A DNA stretch of 64,000 nucleotides from Maricaulis sp947259345 (GCA_965217205.1 OZ244254.1:2046001-2110000), one strand, 5' to 3'. Shown: positions 36,714 through 46,367, numbered from the stretch's first letter. The notes: generated by a model not told the origin, from the sequence alone. Numbers and translations are program-made.

Positions 36714-36928
36714 GGACGGTCCTCTTCCTGCAGCTCGGCCAGCAGGCTCGCGGCCATGTGGGCATCCTCGTCAATCACCATGATGCGCGTCTTGATGACC
36801 GGCAGACCGCCGCCATACATGGAGGACATGCCCTGATCGAGCACGATGGGTTCAATCCCCTCATCGCGCAGAATTGATTGAGCATAGGAGAGCTTGACCG
36901 GGTCATTGGTCCGCAGGACTTCTTTCAC
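36710..36928 (-). CDS. DUF2007 domain protein
   Basis: The 72-residue protein has the DUF2007 pattern LRTNDPVKLSYAQSILRDEGIEPIVLDQGMSSMYGG, a short alpha/beta (GlnK-like ferredoxin fold) putative signal-transducing domain. It is the first gene of the coupled operon with the TrmN6-like methyltransferase and is divergent from the polyprenyl synthase gene, a neighbourhood also common in other Caulobacterales as far as I know. Confidence 0.82.
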   Translation of the reverse strand: MKEVLRTNDPVKLSYAQSILRDEGIEPIVLDQGMSSMYGGGLPVIKTRIMVIDEDAHMAASLLAELQEEDRP

Positions 36929-37084
36929 TGGGGCATACCTCCGCGCCGCATGGCGCTGTGTGGGACCGACACAGGATCAGCGCCCTGACCTGTGCTGTTT
37001 CGTCACCGCCCCTTGTGCTTGCCGGGCGGTCCGTCGATTTCTATTGTCGGAAGCAATTGAGCCTGCATCAAGAGGACAGCTGGC

Positions 37085-38116
37085 GTGGACAGCATGGTGA
37101 GTGTCAAAACGGCCGCGGCAGCGAAGAGCGCCGAGATCCCGAATGCCGCGGAAGCGCTGGCAGTTCTGGCCTATGACGACATGCGCAAGGTCGACGCGCT
37201 TATCCTCGAGCGGCTGGACAGTCATGTCGAGCTGATCCCGGAACTGGCCCGCTATCTGATCGAAGCCGGTGGCAAGCGCGTACGCCCGATGATTACGGTC
37301 GCCGCCGCCAACATGCTGGGTTACAGCGATATTGCCCCGCTGAAGCTCGCCGCCGCGGTGGAATTCATCCACACCGCCACCCTGCTGCACGATGATGTCG
37401 TCGATGAGAGCGGCATGCGCCGCGGCAAGGTCGCGGCCAATCTGGTCTGGGGCAATGCCTCCTCCGTCCTGGTCGGCGATTTCCTGTTCGCGCGCTCCTT
37501 CTCCCTGATGGTCGAAGCGGGATCGATGAAGGCGCTGGGCGTCTTGTCCGACGCCGCCTCGACGATTGCCGAGGGCGAAGTGCGCCAGCTGTCCGCGGTC
37601 AAGGATGTCGGCGTCTCGGTCGACACTTATATGCAGATCATCGATGCCAAGACCGCCGCCCTGTTTGCCGCCGCAGCGCAGGTTTCCGGCATTGTCGCCG
37701 GCCGAGATGCCCGCGAGGAAGCGGCACTGGAGACCTATGGCCGCGAACTCGGCCTGGCCTTCCAGCTGGTCGATGATGCGCTGGATTATGATGGGGCCTC
37801 GACCAAGCTGGGCAAATCCACCGGCGATGATTTCCGCGAAGGCAAGGTGACGCTGCCGGTCGCGCTGGCAATCTCCGCCGCGTCGGCGAGCGAGGCCGAA
37901 TACTGGGACCGCGTGATTGCGCGCGGCGAACAGGCCGAGGGTGATTTCGACACCGCCATCCGCCTGATCAAATCTCATGGCGCACTGGAAGCGACCGTCA
38001 ATCAGGCCCGCGCCCATGCCCGACGCGCCCGTGAGGCGCTGGCCATCTTCCCGGCCAATAAATGGCGCGTCGCCCTGGAAGACCTCGCCGACTTCGTGGT
38101 CGAACGCGCTTACTGA
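37085..38116 (+). CDS. Polyprenyl diphosphate synthase (octa/decaprenyl type)
   Basis: The 343-residue trans-prenyltransferase condenses IPP onto allylic diphosphates to make the ubiquinone side chain. First Asp-rich motif: LLHDDVVDESGMRRG; second: QLVDDALDYDG; plus GGKRVRPM near the N-terminus for IPP binding. Length fits IspB/DdsA-type enzymes. The start is the GTG at 37085, with an ATG at 37094 as alternative. Product chain length cannot be read from sequence, but UQ-10 is usual in alphaproteobacteria. Confidence 0.92.
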   Translation: MDSMVSVKTAAAAKSAEIPNAAEALAVLAYDDMRKVDALILERLDSHVELIPELARYLIEAGGKRVRPMITVAAANMLGYSDIAPLKLAAAVEFIHTATLLHDDVVDESGMRRGKVAANLVWGNASSVLVGDFLFARSFSLMVEAGSMKALGVLSDAASTIAEGEVRQLSAVKDVGVSVDTYMQIIDAKTAALFAAAAQVSGIVAGRDAREEAALETYGRELGLAFQLVDDALDYDGASTKLGKSTGDDFREGKVTLPVALAISAASASEAEYWDRVIARGEQAEGDFDTAIRLIKSHGALEATVNQARAHARRAREALAIFPANKWRVALEDLADFVVERAY

Positions 38117-38125
38117 TCTCCCGGC

Positions 38126-39139
38126 CTATTGCCAGGTATCGAGACCGGCCGCCCGCGCCTTGCGGCGCCAGGCCTGATGCAGCACGCTGAAAGCAATCAC
38201 CGCCAGCACAAAGACCGGCAGTCCGGCCATCGGCGAGACCGCGTTGGCGACCAGCGCCAGCACGCCACAGCCGACACTCATCCCGCCCCAGATCATTGCC
38301 ACACGCCCATGGCTCATCCCCAGGGCGATGAGCAATTGATAGGCATGGGCCCGGTGCGCCACGAAGGGTGATCGCCCGGCCTTGACCCGCGCCGCCATGG
38401 TCAGCAGCACATCGCCCAGAAGCGGAAGCACGAGCAGCGGCACCAGCCAGACTGACCCTGATGGTGCGCGGGAGGCCCAGACCAGTGCCAGCCCGGCGAG
38501 AATGACCGCCGCCCCCAGCGATCCCACATCACCACTGAAGAGGCGCCCGCGAGCCGAGAGAAGCGGCGCATTCCAGACCGCGAAGCCGGCCAGCGAAGCC
38601 GCCAGTGCCAGCGCGGCCAGCATGAAAGGTCCCTCGCCCAGGATGGCGAGGACCAGCGCCGCCGGGATTAGGCTCGCCGCCATCAAACCGTCCGACCCGT
38701 CCATGAAATTGACCGCATTGGCGAGCGTGAACGCAAAGAGCGCCGAGCCGAGCCAACCGATCATCCAGGGCAGCGCAAAACCCAGATCGGTGACCGGCCC
38801 CGTCATCCCGGCCAGGGCCAGGCTGATCAGGCTCAGCACCGCAAATTTCGGGCGCTCATTCAACGTGACGAGGTCATCGACGAAGCCCAGACCTGCCGCC
38901 ATCACGGTGCACAAGGCGAGGCCAAACAAGGCTGCGCCGTCGGTCGGCGCCATGACGGGGATGAAAACGAGCGCGCCGAAAAAACCGACGACAATGCCCA
39001 GCCCTCCGCCGCGCGGCGTCGGTTGGGCGTGATTGGAGCGTTGGTTGGGATGATCGAGGATGCCGACGCGCAGGACGAGACCAGCCACGCTCCACGCCAG
39101 GATGAACGCCGCGAGCAGCGGCCAGATCGTCACAATCAC
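38126..39139 (-). CDS. WecA/MraY-like UDP-sugar : undecaprenyl-phosphate sugar-1-phosphate transferase
   Basis: The 337-residue integral membrane protein has about ten hydrophobic helices. It contains GFVDDLVTL (the DDxxD-type Mg site) and ANAVNFMDGSDGLMAAS (the conserved NxxNxxDGxDGL motif), with LRVGILDHPNQRSNHAQPTPRGGG near the N-terminus. These define the WecA/MraY superfamily that loads a sugar phosphate onto undecaprenyl phosphate; the group with short cytoplasmic loops and this N-terminus starts O-antigen or exopolysaccharide synthesis rather than peptidoglycan. It overlaps ispE by 4 bases (ATGA). Confidence 0.88.
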   Translation of the reverse strand: MIVTIWPLLAAFILAWSVAGLVLRVGILDHPNQRSNHAQPTPRGGGLGIVVGFFGALVFIPVMAPTDGAALFGLALCTVMAAGLGFVDDLVTLNERPKFAVLSLISLALAGMTGPVTDLGFALPWMIGWLGSALFAFTLANAVNFMDGSDGLMAASLIPAALVLAILGEGPFMLAALALAASLAGFAVWNAPLLSARGRLFSGDVGSLGAAVILAGLALVWASRAPSGSVWLVPLLVLPLLGDVLLTMAARVKAGRSPFVAHRAHAYQLLIALGMSHGRVAMIWGGMSVGCGVLALVANAVSPMAGLPVFVLAVIAFSVLHQAWRRKARAAGLDTWQ

Positions 39140-39990
39140 CGCACCGCTCCGGTCAGGCGAACGGCGCGGGCGAAACCATCATAGGCTTTCGCAATCGCTT
39201 CCGCTGAAGCGCGATCAGCGCACAGGGCAAAACAGCTCGCACCCGAGCCGGACATGCGCGCCAGCTCGACACCGGGTTGATCACGCAGCCAGTCGAGTGC
39301 CTGGGCGATCTCCGGATGACAGGCCAGCGCCGGCGCTTCCAGATCATTGCGCTCGCCCCGCAACCAGTCGAGCCGGTCCTCGCCCATCGGGCCGGCCTCG
39401 GCAAGCGGCGCCGGGTCGGCGGCATCGAAGGCCTTGAAGATCGGCCCGGTCGGGACCGCGACGCCCGGATTGAGTATGACCGCATCAAACGCGTCAAAGG
39501 CGGGCAGGATGTCAATCCACTCCCCAATCCCGCGCATGCGAAGCGGGCGGGCATAGAGACAGGCCGGCACATCCGCGCCCAGCTTGAGACCGATCTCGGC
39601 CAGCCGGTCGAGGGTCCAGTCCAGACCCCAAAGACGGTTGAGCGCGCGCAGCGTCGCGGCCGCATCGGCGGAACCACCGCCCAGCCCGGCCTCGACCGGA
39701 ATCTGCTTGTCGAGCCGGATCATCGCGCCGTCATCGATATCGGCCGCTGCCTGCAGCGCGCGCGCGGCCTGGAGAACGAGATTATTGCCGTCTGGCGGCA
39801 GGCTGCGGGAGGCTTCGCCGGACAGGGTCAGGAGCAGGCCGGGCCCCGGACGCACCTCGACCGTGTCGCCCCAATCCGCGAAGACGACCAGGCTGTCGAG
39901 GGGGTGATACCCATCGGGACGCGGCGCACCGACGCGCAGGGTCAGATTGACCTTGGCCGGGGCCAGCTCGGTGAGCGGCTCTGGTGTCAC
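39136..39990 (-). CDS. ispE: 4-diphosphocytidyl-2-C-methyl-D-erythritol kinase
   Basis: The 284-residue GHMP kinase has AKVNLTLRVGAPRPDGYHPLDSLV at the N-terminus, the phosphate loop PVEAGLGGGSADAAATL, and the C-terminal MSGSGASCFAL. IspE phosphorylates CDP-ME in the non-mevalonate pathway, which feeds IPP to the polyprenyl synthase encoded nearby. It overlaps by 4 bases both the TPR lipoprotein gene upstream and the WecA-like gene downstream. Confidence 0.95.
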   Translation of the reverse strand: MTPEPLTELAPAKVNLTLRVGAPRPDGYHPLDSLVVFADWGDTVEVRPGPGLLLTLSGEASRSLPPDGNNLVLQAARALQAAADIDDGAMIRLDKQIPVEAGLGGGSADAAATLRALNRLWGLDWTLDRLAEIGLKLGADVPACLYARPLRMRGIGEWIDILPAFDAFDAVILNPGVAVPTGPIFKAFDAADPAPLAEAGPMGEDRLDWLRGERNDLEAPALACHPEIAQALDWLRDQPGVELARMSGSGASCFALCADRASAEAIAKAYDGFARAVRLTGAVR

Positions 39991-41708
39991 GGTTCACCCG
40001 CGGTATCATCACCCGCAGTCGTCAGTTCCTGGGCCACATGCTGTTCTTCATTCGGGGGACGGCCATGGGTCAGGCGATACTCCAGCCCCTCACGCTGCTC
40101 GGGACGCGGATCGAGATCGAGCGTCCGGCGCCACTGGAAACCGGCTTCCAGCTCGCGCCCGACCTGCCAATAGGCATCGCCGAGATGGTAATTCGCGGTC
40201 GCATTGCCCGGCGCCAGCGCGGCCGCACGCTCGAGAGCCTCAACCGCCGCCTCGTAGTGACCGAGCCGGTAGTGCGCCCACCCCAGGCTGTCGATGACAT
40301 TGCCGTTCGACGGGTCAGCATCAGCGGCTTGCTGGATCATCGCGAAAGCCTCTTCGATGCGTTCGCCACGATCAATCCAGAAATAGCCCAGGTCATTGAG
40401 CAAGGTGGCTTCGTTCGGCGCGAGTTCGAGCGCGGCAAGATAGTGCCCCTCCGCCGACGCCCAGTCATCCTGATCAAGATAGCAGGCCGCGGCATAATAA
40501 TGGTAGCGCCAGTCGGCCGGCACATCGCGATCTGCGATGATCGCCTCATAGAGCGGAATGGCCTCACCACACTGTCCATTGATCCGCCTCAGATCGGCGA
40601 CCAGGAGCTTGGTTTCAACCCCGCCATCCTCGGTCCAGAGCCGATTGGCCAGCAGGTTGGCCTCCTCGGTACGCTGCATATTCTGCAGCAGGAGAATGCG
40701 CTGGAATTCGGCCGTGAAACGAAAGGGGGCGTCCGTGATCGCGGCATATTCCGCAAGCGCAGCGTCGGGCAGGCTGATCCGGCTCAATGTCCCGGCCAGC
40801 GCCAGACGGGTCGGGGCATAGTCCGGATCCAGGCGCTGAACCATGCGCAGATAAATCACCGAGAGGTCCATATCGGCCTGTTCGGCGAGGTCGGAAGCCG
40901 GGCCGAACAGGGCCCGACCCGCCATTTGCGCCACTCCGGGCCGGCGGCGCGGGCGCGCGCCCTCATCGAGGCGACGCAGCGCATCGGTGACGAAGGGCCC
41001 GTCCGGATTGGCTTCGAGCATTGTCTCATACAGGGCCCGGGCTTCGTCCGGGCGTCCCTCGCGCTCGAGAAAATTGCCATACATCTCGGTCGCCAGGCGC
41101 GGGAAGACGGCCGAATAGGCCGCAGTCCGGTAAGCCGCATCGGCGGCCTCTGCCTCGCCGGCAACATCCGCCAGCATCGCCTTGTGAAGCCAGAGATGAG
41201 ACGACAGGAAGCCCGGCGCCTGCGTCTCGTTAGCGGCATCCATGGCCGCCACCGCCTGGCCCTCGCCCATCATCGCCCACTGGATCAGGAGATCGCGCAT
41301 GAGCGTGTTGAACGGGCCGTAATCAGGCGCCGCCTCCAGGCTGGCAATGGCATCACGATAGCGGCGCTCGGCAATCTGGTCGGCGGCAACATAAAGCGTG
41401 GCCAGACGACTGGGGTCACCGGCCTGGACGGTCGAGCGGGCCAGCTGTGCCGCCTGATCCGTATTGCCCGACAACAGGGTCGTGATGAAAGCCCGGTCGG
41501 CGAGCGTCGCATTGCCGGGGGCCTGATCGAGGGCCCGGGCATAGTGCGTCGCTGCCCCGTCGACATCGCGGTTCACACCGGCATAGCGCGCGGCCAGGAA
41601 CGCGCCATAGACAGAGCCTCCCTCCTCGGGCGGCGCAGACGTGCTGGCGCAGGATGAGAAGGCCGTCGCGGCCAGGCAGAGGGCGAGCATGCGGACTGAT
41701 GAACTCAT
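39987..41708 (-). CDS. TPR-repeat lipoprotein
   Basis: The 573-residue protein starts from the ATG at 41708 (MSSSVRMLALCLAATAFSSCAST), with a lipobox cysteine at about residue 20. The rest is a solenoid of tetratricopeptide repeats, for example HYARALDQAPGNATLADRAF, LGYFWIDRGERIEEAFAMIQQA, IDSLGWAHYRLGHYEAAVEALERA and YHLGDAYWQVGREL. It is probably an outer-membrane-anchored scaffold for protein assembly. The stop overlaps ispE by 4 bases, so it leads the operon TPR - ispE - WecA-like. Confidence 0.88.
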   Translation of the reverse strand: MSSSVRMLALCLAATAFSSCASTSAPPEEGGSVYGAFLAARYAGVNRDVDGAATHYARALDQAPGNATLADRAFITTLLSGNTDQAAQLARSTVQAGDPSRLATLYVAADQIAERRYRDAIASLEAAPDYGPFNTLMRDLLIQWAMMGEGQAVAAMDAANETQAPGFLSSHLWLHKAMLADVAGEAEAADAAYRTAAYSAVFPRLATEMYGNFLEREGRPDEARALYETMLEANPDGPFVTDALRRLDEGARPRRRPGVAQMAGRALFGPASDLAEQADMDLSVIYLRMVQRLDPDYAPTRLALAGTLSRISLPDAALAEYAAITDAPFRFTAEFQRILLLQNMQRTEEANLLANRLWTEDGGVETKLLVADLRRINGQCGEAIPLYEAIIADRDVPADWRYHYYAAACYLDQDDWASAEGHYLAALELAPNEATLLNDLGYFWIDRGERIEEAFAMIQQAADADPSNGNVIDSLGWAHYRLGHYEAAVEALERAAALAPGNATANYHLGDAYWQVGRELEAGFQWRRTLDLDPRPEQREGLEYRLTHGRPPNEEQHVAQELTTAGDDTAGEP

Positions 41709-41762
41709 GTCCGCATGCTCGCTCTGCAATCCCTCCGGCGCAAGGGCCGGAGGCGGTGGGGT

Positions 41763-43436
41763 CTACATATTGGCGTACATCGGACCGCCGCCACCTTCCG
41801 GTGTCGTCCAGTTGATATTCTGGTTGGGATCCTTGATGTCGCACGTCTTGCAGTGGACGCAGTTCTGCGCGTTGATCTGGAAGCGCTGTTCGCCGCTGGT
41901 CTCGTCCTCGACCCACTCATAGACACCCGCCGGGCAATAGCGCGTCGACGGACCGGCGAACTCGCCAAGCTCCGACATCTTCTGCAGCTCTTCATCGGAG
42001 AGTTTGAGGTGGATCGGCTGATCCTCCTCGTGATTGGTGTTCGAGATGAAGACCGACGACAGGCGGTCAAAGGTCAAAACACCATCCGGCTTGGGATAAT
42101 TGATCGGCTTGTGCCTGGAGGCCGGCTCGAGGCTTTCCGCGTCGGTCTTGCCATGGCCCATCGTGCCGAAGGGTGACCAGCCGCCGAAGATCGTGGTGCA
42201 CCACATGTCCAGCCCGCCAAAGGCGACGCCGAAAAAAGTACCCAGCCTGGACCAGAGCGGTTTCACATTGCGGACGCGCTTGAGGTCCTTGGCGACCCAG
42301 GAGTTCTCGTAGGCACTCTGGTATTCGGTCAGCTCGTCATGCTGGCGCCCATCGGTGATCGCGGCGAAAACGCTCTCCGCCGCCAGCATGCCGGTCTTCA
42401 TGGCGTTATGGCTGCCCTTGATGCGCGGCACATTCACGAATCCGGCCGAACAGCCAATCAGACCACCGCCCGGAAAGGCCAGCTTGGGAACAGACTGGTA
42501 ACCGCCTTCGGTGATGGCACGGGCGCCGTAGGAAATCCGTTCGCCACCTTCAAACACAGGCGAGATGGCCGGGTGGGTCTTGAGACGCTGGAATTCCTCG
42601 AAGGGCGACAGGTAGGGGTTCTTGTAGTTCAGGTGAACGACATAACCGATCGAAACCAGGTTATCGCCGAAATGATACATGAAGGAGCCGCCGCCAGTCT
42701 GGCCGTCAAGCGGCCAGCCCATGGTATGCTTGACCATGCCGGGCTTGTGGTTCTCCGGCTTCACGCGCCAGAGTTCCTTGATGCCGATCCCGAATTTCTG
42801 CGGTTCCTTGCCCTCGGACAGGTTGAAGCGGCTGATCAGCTTTTTCGCCAGCGAGCCACGCACGCCCTCGCCGATCAGCGTGTATTTGCCGCGCAGCTCC
42901 ATGCCCGGCTGATAGCCATCCTTGTGGCCGCCATCGCGGGCCAGACCGAAATCGCCTGTGACGACACCCTTGATGGCGCCATCTTCCTCGATGAGGTCGG
43001 CAGCCGGGAAGCCCGGATAGATTTCCACGCCCAGCGCCTCAGCCTGCTCGGCCAGCCAGCGACAGACATTGGCCAGAGACACGATATAGCAACCATGATT
43101 GCTCATCAGCGGCGGGAACATCAGGGTCGGGAGGCTGATCGAACCGGCCTCGCCGAGCACTTCGAAAATGTCGGTCTTGACCGGATCTTCGAGCGGCGCG
43201 CCGAGTTCCTTCCAGTTCGGGAAGAGCTCATTCATCGCCTTGGGATCGACCACGGCACCGGAGAGGATGTGGGCGCCGACCTCGGCCCCCTTTTCCAGCA
43301 GGGCGATGGAAATCTCCGAACCTGCATCAGCCGCCATCTGCTTGAGGCGGATGGCCGCGGACAGGCCGGCCGGGCCACCACCGACGATGATGACGTCGTA
43401 TTCCATGGATTCGCGTTCGATTGCGGTGTCGGTCAT
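41763..43436 (-). CDS. Electron transfer flavoprotein-ubiquinone oxidoreductase
   Basis: The 557-residue enzyme passes electrons from ETF (fatty-acid and amino-acid oxidation) to ubiquinone in the inner membrane. It has an N-terminal FAD fold (YDVIIVGGGPAGLSAAIRLK), a ubiquinone-binding GxSAGF-like segment (LIGCSAGFVNVP), and a C-terminal 4Fe-4S domain (RYCPAGVYEW, then NCVHCKTCDIKDP). I chose the ATG at 43436, preceded by AGGGAAGG; the frame is open to 43508. It is monocistronic. Confidence 0.94.
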   Translation of the reverse strand: MTDTAIERESMEYDVIIVGGGPAGLSAAIRLKQMAADAGSEISIALLEKGAEVGAHILSGAVVDPKAMNELFPNWKELGAPLEDPVKTDIFEVLGEAGSISLPTLMFPPLMSNHGCYIVSLANVCRWLAEQAEALGVEIYPGFPAADLIEEDGAIKGVVTGDFGLARDGGHKDGYQPGMELRGKYTLIGEGVRGSLAKKLISRFNLSEGKEPQKFGIGIKELWRVKPENHKPGMVKHTMGWPLDGQTGGGSFMYHFGDNLVSIGYVVHLNYKNPYLSPFEEFQRLKTHPAISPVFEGGERISYGARAITEGGYQSVPKLAFPGGGLIGCSAGFVNVPRIKGSHNAMKTGMLAAESVFAAITDGRQHDELTEYQSAYENSWVAKDLKRVRNVKPLWSRLGTFFGVAFGGLDMWCTTIFGGWSPFGTMGHGKTDAESLEPASRHKPINYPKPDGVLTFDRLSSVFISNTNHEEDQPIHLKLSDEELQKMSELGEFAGPSTRYCPAGVYEWVEDETSGEQRFQINAQNCVHCKTCDIKDPNQNINWTTPEGGGGPMYANM

Positions 43437-43582
43437 CAGGCTGGCACCTTCCCTCTTTGTGTACAGCGTCTGTTTTATGCGGTGTTCGGCTTGCAGGTCT
43501 TCGGTCATACCCTAGGATCGACTACCCATCTAGCGCGTCCCGCCGTCGGGATCAAAGCTATTACGTTAACGTGCACGTCAAC

Positions 43583-44443
43583 ATGACCCAGTCCGGACCT
43601 GCCCTTACCCCACATGACGAGAAAGCGCTGCGAGCGCTGATCGCCTGGTGGGCGGATGCCGGAATCGAAATGGACGAGCCGATCATGGCGCCCCGCGCCG
43701 TCGCGGCCGCCGCCACGGCGTCTCGCTCGGAGCCCCGCCCCGCACCGCGCCGTGCCGCGCCCGCTGAACCGGTCCGGACCGCCACGCCGCAAGCCGCCCG
43801 CGCGGCGGGCTTCGGTGATACCGAATCCAGCGGGCCCAGCGCCTTCACCCTAGCCAAGGGCGCCAACACGCTCGACGCGTTGCGCGAGGCCATTGGCCAG
43901 TTTGACGGCTGCGCCCTTAAGCGCACGGCCCGAAATATGGTCTTCGCCCGAGGCGACCGGAGCGCCCGTGTCATGGTGATCGGCGACGCGCCCGGGCGCG
44001 ATGAAGACGAACGCGGCGAGCCCTTCGCCGGACAGACCGGCCAGTTGATGGACCGGATGCTCGCCGCGATCGGGATCGAGCGTGATGTCGCCTATCTGAC
44101 CTATGTGCTGAACTGGCGCCCACCCGGCAATCGCGCACCCACCCAGGACGAGATCGCCCTCTGCCTGCCTTTCGCAGAGCGTCATATTGCCCTGAAGAAG
44201 CCTGACCTGCTTGTGCTGGCGGGCGGTTTGAGCGCCCAGGCCCTCCTGCGCAGCGAGGCGCCGATCACACGGCTACGGGGCCGCTGGGCCGATTATGCCG
44301 TCCGAGACGCTGGCGGTGAGCCGACCGAAACCATCATCCCGGCCCTGCCGATTTTCAATCCCGGCTATCTGCTGCGCCGCCCGACCGAGAAGCGCCTGGC
44401 CTGGCAGGACCTGCTGGCCCTTGAGAGCGCGATGAAGGGCTGA
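43583..44443 (+). CDS. Family-4-like uracil-DNA glycosylase, partial Fe-S ligands
   Basis: The 286-residue protein starts from the ATG at 43583 and has a disordered Ala/Pro/Arg-rich N-terminus of about 75 residues. The glycosylase core has motif A GDAPGRDEDERGEPFAG, the NWRPPGNRAPT segment and motif B NPGYLLRRP (HPSxLL in most). Of the four cysteines that bind 4Fe-4S in classical family 4 enzymes only two are present (FDGCAL and ALCLPF); the C-x-x-C partner and the VVKC position (here VLNW) are missing. It probably excises uracil from DNA. Similar cysteine-poor forms occur, I believe, in other alphaproteobacteria. Confidence 0.87.
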   Translation: MTQSGPALTPHDEKALRALIAWWADAGIEMDEPIMAPRAVAAAATASRSEPRPAPRRAAPAEPVRTATPQAARAAGFGDTESSGPSAFTLAKGANTLDALREAIGQFDGCALKRTARNMVFARGDRSARVMVIGDAPGRDEDERGEPFAGQTGQLMDRMLAAIGIERDVAYLTYVLNWRPPGNRAPTQDEIALCLPFAERHIALKKPDLLVLAGGLSAQALLRSEAPITRLRGRWADYAVRDAGGEPTETIIPALPIFNPGYLLRRPTEKRLAWQDLLALESAMKG

Positions 44444-44570
44444 CAACTCTGCTTGTGTTATACTTTATGAGCGACCGGTGATTGAAAGGTCCGGTTAACC
44501 TTATTTCTCGTAAGGCTTCTCCTCAGACACGCCCATTTCGGGCCAATCGGATGCTTGAGGAGCCAGCGGA

Positions 44571-45128
44571 ATGTCCCGATCCCCCGCCCCGACTCTCACC
44601 GGCGTTGAGCGCATGTTCAATGAAGGCGAGGTCATCGTCACCAAGACCGATCTCAAAGGTCGCATCACCTACGCGAATGATATTTTTCAGCGCGCCTCGG
44701 CAGTTACCGAGCGACAGGCACTCGGTCAGCCGCACAATTTCATCCGGCACCCGGACATGCCGCGCTCGATATTCAATCTCATGTGGGAAACAATCAGCGC
44801 CGGGCAGGAATTATTCGCCTATGTCGTGAACCGCGCGATGAATGGTGATCATTACTGGGTCTATGCCCATGTTACGCCCAGTTTCAACGAAGCCGGCGAG
44901 ATCATCGGATACCATTCCAATCGCCGAGAACCTGACCGCCGCATCATCGAAAAAGAAGTGAAGCCGCTCTACGCCAATCTCCGCGAGGTCGAGGCGAGTG
45001 CGGGCAGTCCGAAACAGGCGCTCGCGGCCGGCCGCGAGGCGATATCGGCCTTCCTGGCCGAGCGTCAGGTCGAGTACGACGAATTCATCTGTACGCTCGG
45101 CCAGGGCCAGCATCGGGGCTATTGCTAG
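44571..45128 (+). CDS. Aer-type PAS sensor protein
   Basis: The 185-residue soluble PAS protein has the Aer consensus in order: VIVTKTDLKGRITYANDIF, then HNFIRHPDMPRSIFNLMWETISAG and the NGDHYWVYAHVTP segment, which bind FAD in Aer. There is no membrane or signalling domain, but the next gene, 10 bases on, is a soluble chemoreceptor, so together they equal a split aerotaxis receptor. Upstream, a start at 44571 fits the PAS fold; no convincing promoter was found. Confidence 0.85.
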   Translation: MSRSPAPTLTGVERMFNEGEVIVTKTDLKGRITYANDIFQRASAVTERQALGQPHNFIRHPDMPRSIFNLMWETISAGQELFAYVVNRAMNGDHYWVYAHVTPSFNEAGEIIGYHSNRREPDRRIIEKEVKPLYANLREVEASAGSPKQALAAGREAISAFLAERQVEYDEFICTLGQGQHRGYC

Positions 45129-45137
45129 GAGACCGTC

Positions 45138-46301
45138 ATGTTCAACACATCAAAAGACCGTGACGCCATTCGCCGCGCCGCCCGCATCGTCCGCGCTGTC
45201 GCGGAAGGCGATTTCGAGCAACGCATTATCGACGTGTCATCGGACCCCGAAGTGGCCGAGATGGAAAACGCCATCAACCGCCTGATCGATCGCACCGACG
45301 CCTATCTGCGCGAAAGCCAGACCTGCGTCGAATATGTGCGCCGGAATAAGCATTTCCGCCTGATACCGGAAACCGGGATGGTGGGCAGTTTCAAGGCCGC
45401 CGCGCGCGCCGTGAATACAACCCTCTATTCGATCAAGGAACGCCATGAGGGCTTCCTCGACCTGGGCAGCAAGCTGGAAAGCCAATTGTCCGAGGTCATG
45501 GGCAAAGTGTCTGAGACCATCACCGTGCTGCGGGGCAATGCCGACTCACTGGACAACAATTCCGGCAAGGCCTCGGAACAATGCATATCGGTCTCGGCGG
45601 CGGCAGAAGAAGCCTCCACCAATATGCAGAGCGTGGCCGCCTCGGCGGAAGAGCTGACCTCCTCGATCGAGGAAATCAATCGTCAGGTGGTCCAGTCCGC
45701 CGGCATCGCCGACCAGGCCGTCGACAAGTCCCGCGCCATGAACAAGACGATCACCGGTCTCAGCGGCGTCACCAACCGGATCGGTGACATCGTCAAGCTG
45801 ATCCAGGGCATCGCGGACCAGACCAATCTGCTCGCACTCAATGCAACGATCGAGGCGGCCCGCGCAGGCGAAGCCGGGCGCGGTTTCGCGATCGTGGCGC
45901 AGGAGGTGAAGACCCTGGCCGGGCAGACCGCCAATGCGACGGACCAGATCGGTCAGCAGATTTCAGAGCTTCAAGGCACCATGACCGGAGCGGTCACGGC
46001 CAATACCGACATTTCCGACGCGATCGAACAGATTAATGTGTCCTGCAATGCCATCGCCACCGCGGTGACCGAGCAGAGCGCCGCGACCGCAGAGATTGCC
46101 CGCAATGTCTCGGAAGCGGCCCAAGGTACCGGCGATGTGTCAAACGGAATCGGGATTGTCGAGGAAGCCACGCGCAATACCCGCGACATGGCTCACAGCG
46201 TCGTTTCATCGACCGACACGCTCACCGTCCAGGAGGAGAACCTGACCGTCCTGCGCCAGAACATCCTCACCTTCCTCGAAGATGTCCGCCGTGTCGGCTG
46301 A
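45138..46301 (+). CDS. Soluble methyl-accepting chemotaxis protein
   Basis: The 387-residue receptor has no transmembrane segment. About 90 N-terminal residues (REGEIV-like AVAEGDFEQRI... with a HAMP-like feel) precede a long coiled-coil signalling domain. The hairpin tip is IQGIADQTNLLALNATIEAARAGEAGRGFAIVAQEVKTLA, which contacts CheA/CheW. It follows the PAS protein by 10 bases, and the two are probably co-transcribed partners for energy or oxygen taxis. Confidence 0.9.
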   Translation: MFNTSKDRDAIRRAARIVRAVAEGDFEQRIIDVSSDPEVAEMENAINRLIDRTDAYLRESQTCVEYVRRNKHFRLIPETGMVGSFKAAARAVNTTLYSIKERHEGFLDLGSKLESQLSEVMGKVSETITVLRGNADSLDNNSGKASEQCISVSAAAEEASTNMQSVAASAEELTSSIEEINRQVVQSAGIADQAVDKSRAMNKTITGLSGVTNRIGDIVKLIQGIADQTNLLALNATIEAARAGEAGRGFAIVAQEVKTLAGQTANATDQIGQQISELQGTMTGAVTANTDISDAIEQINVSCNAIATAVTEQSAATAEIARNVSEAAQGTGDVSNGIGIVEEATRNTRDMAHSVVSSTDTLTVQEENLTVLRQNILTFLEDVRRVG

Positions 46302-46367
46302 CCCGAAGCGATGGTTGAGACGTGATTTTTGTTCTTGATTTGTTCTAAAATCGAGTCATGATGACGC

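Noticed and set aside
44440..44464. Sigma-70 promoter CTGACA...TATACT upstream of the PAS gene
   Set aside because: The spacer is only 13 bp, too short for a standard promoter.
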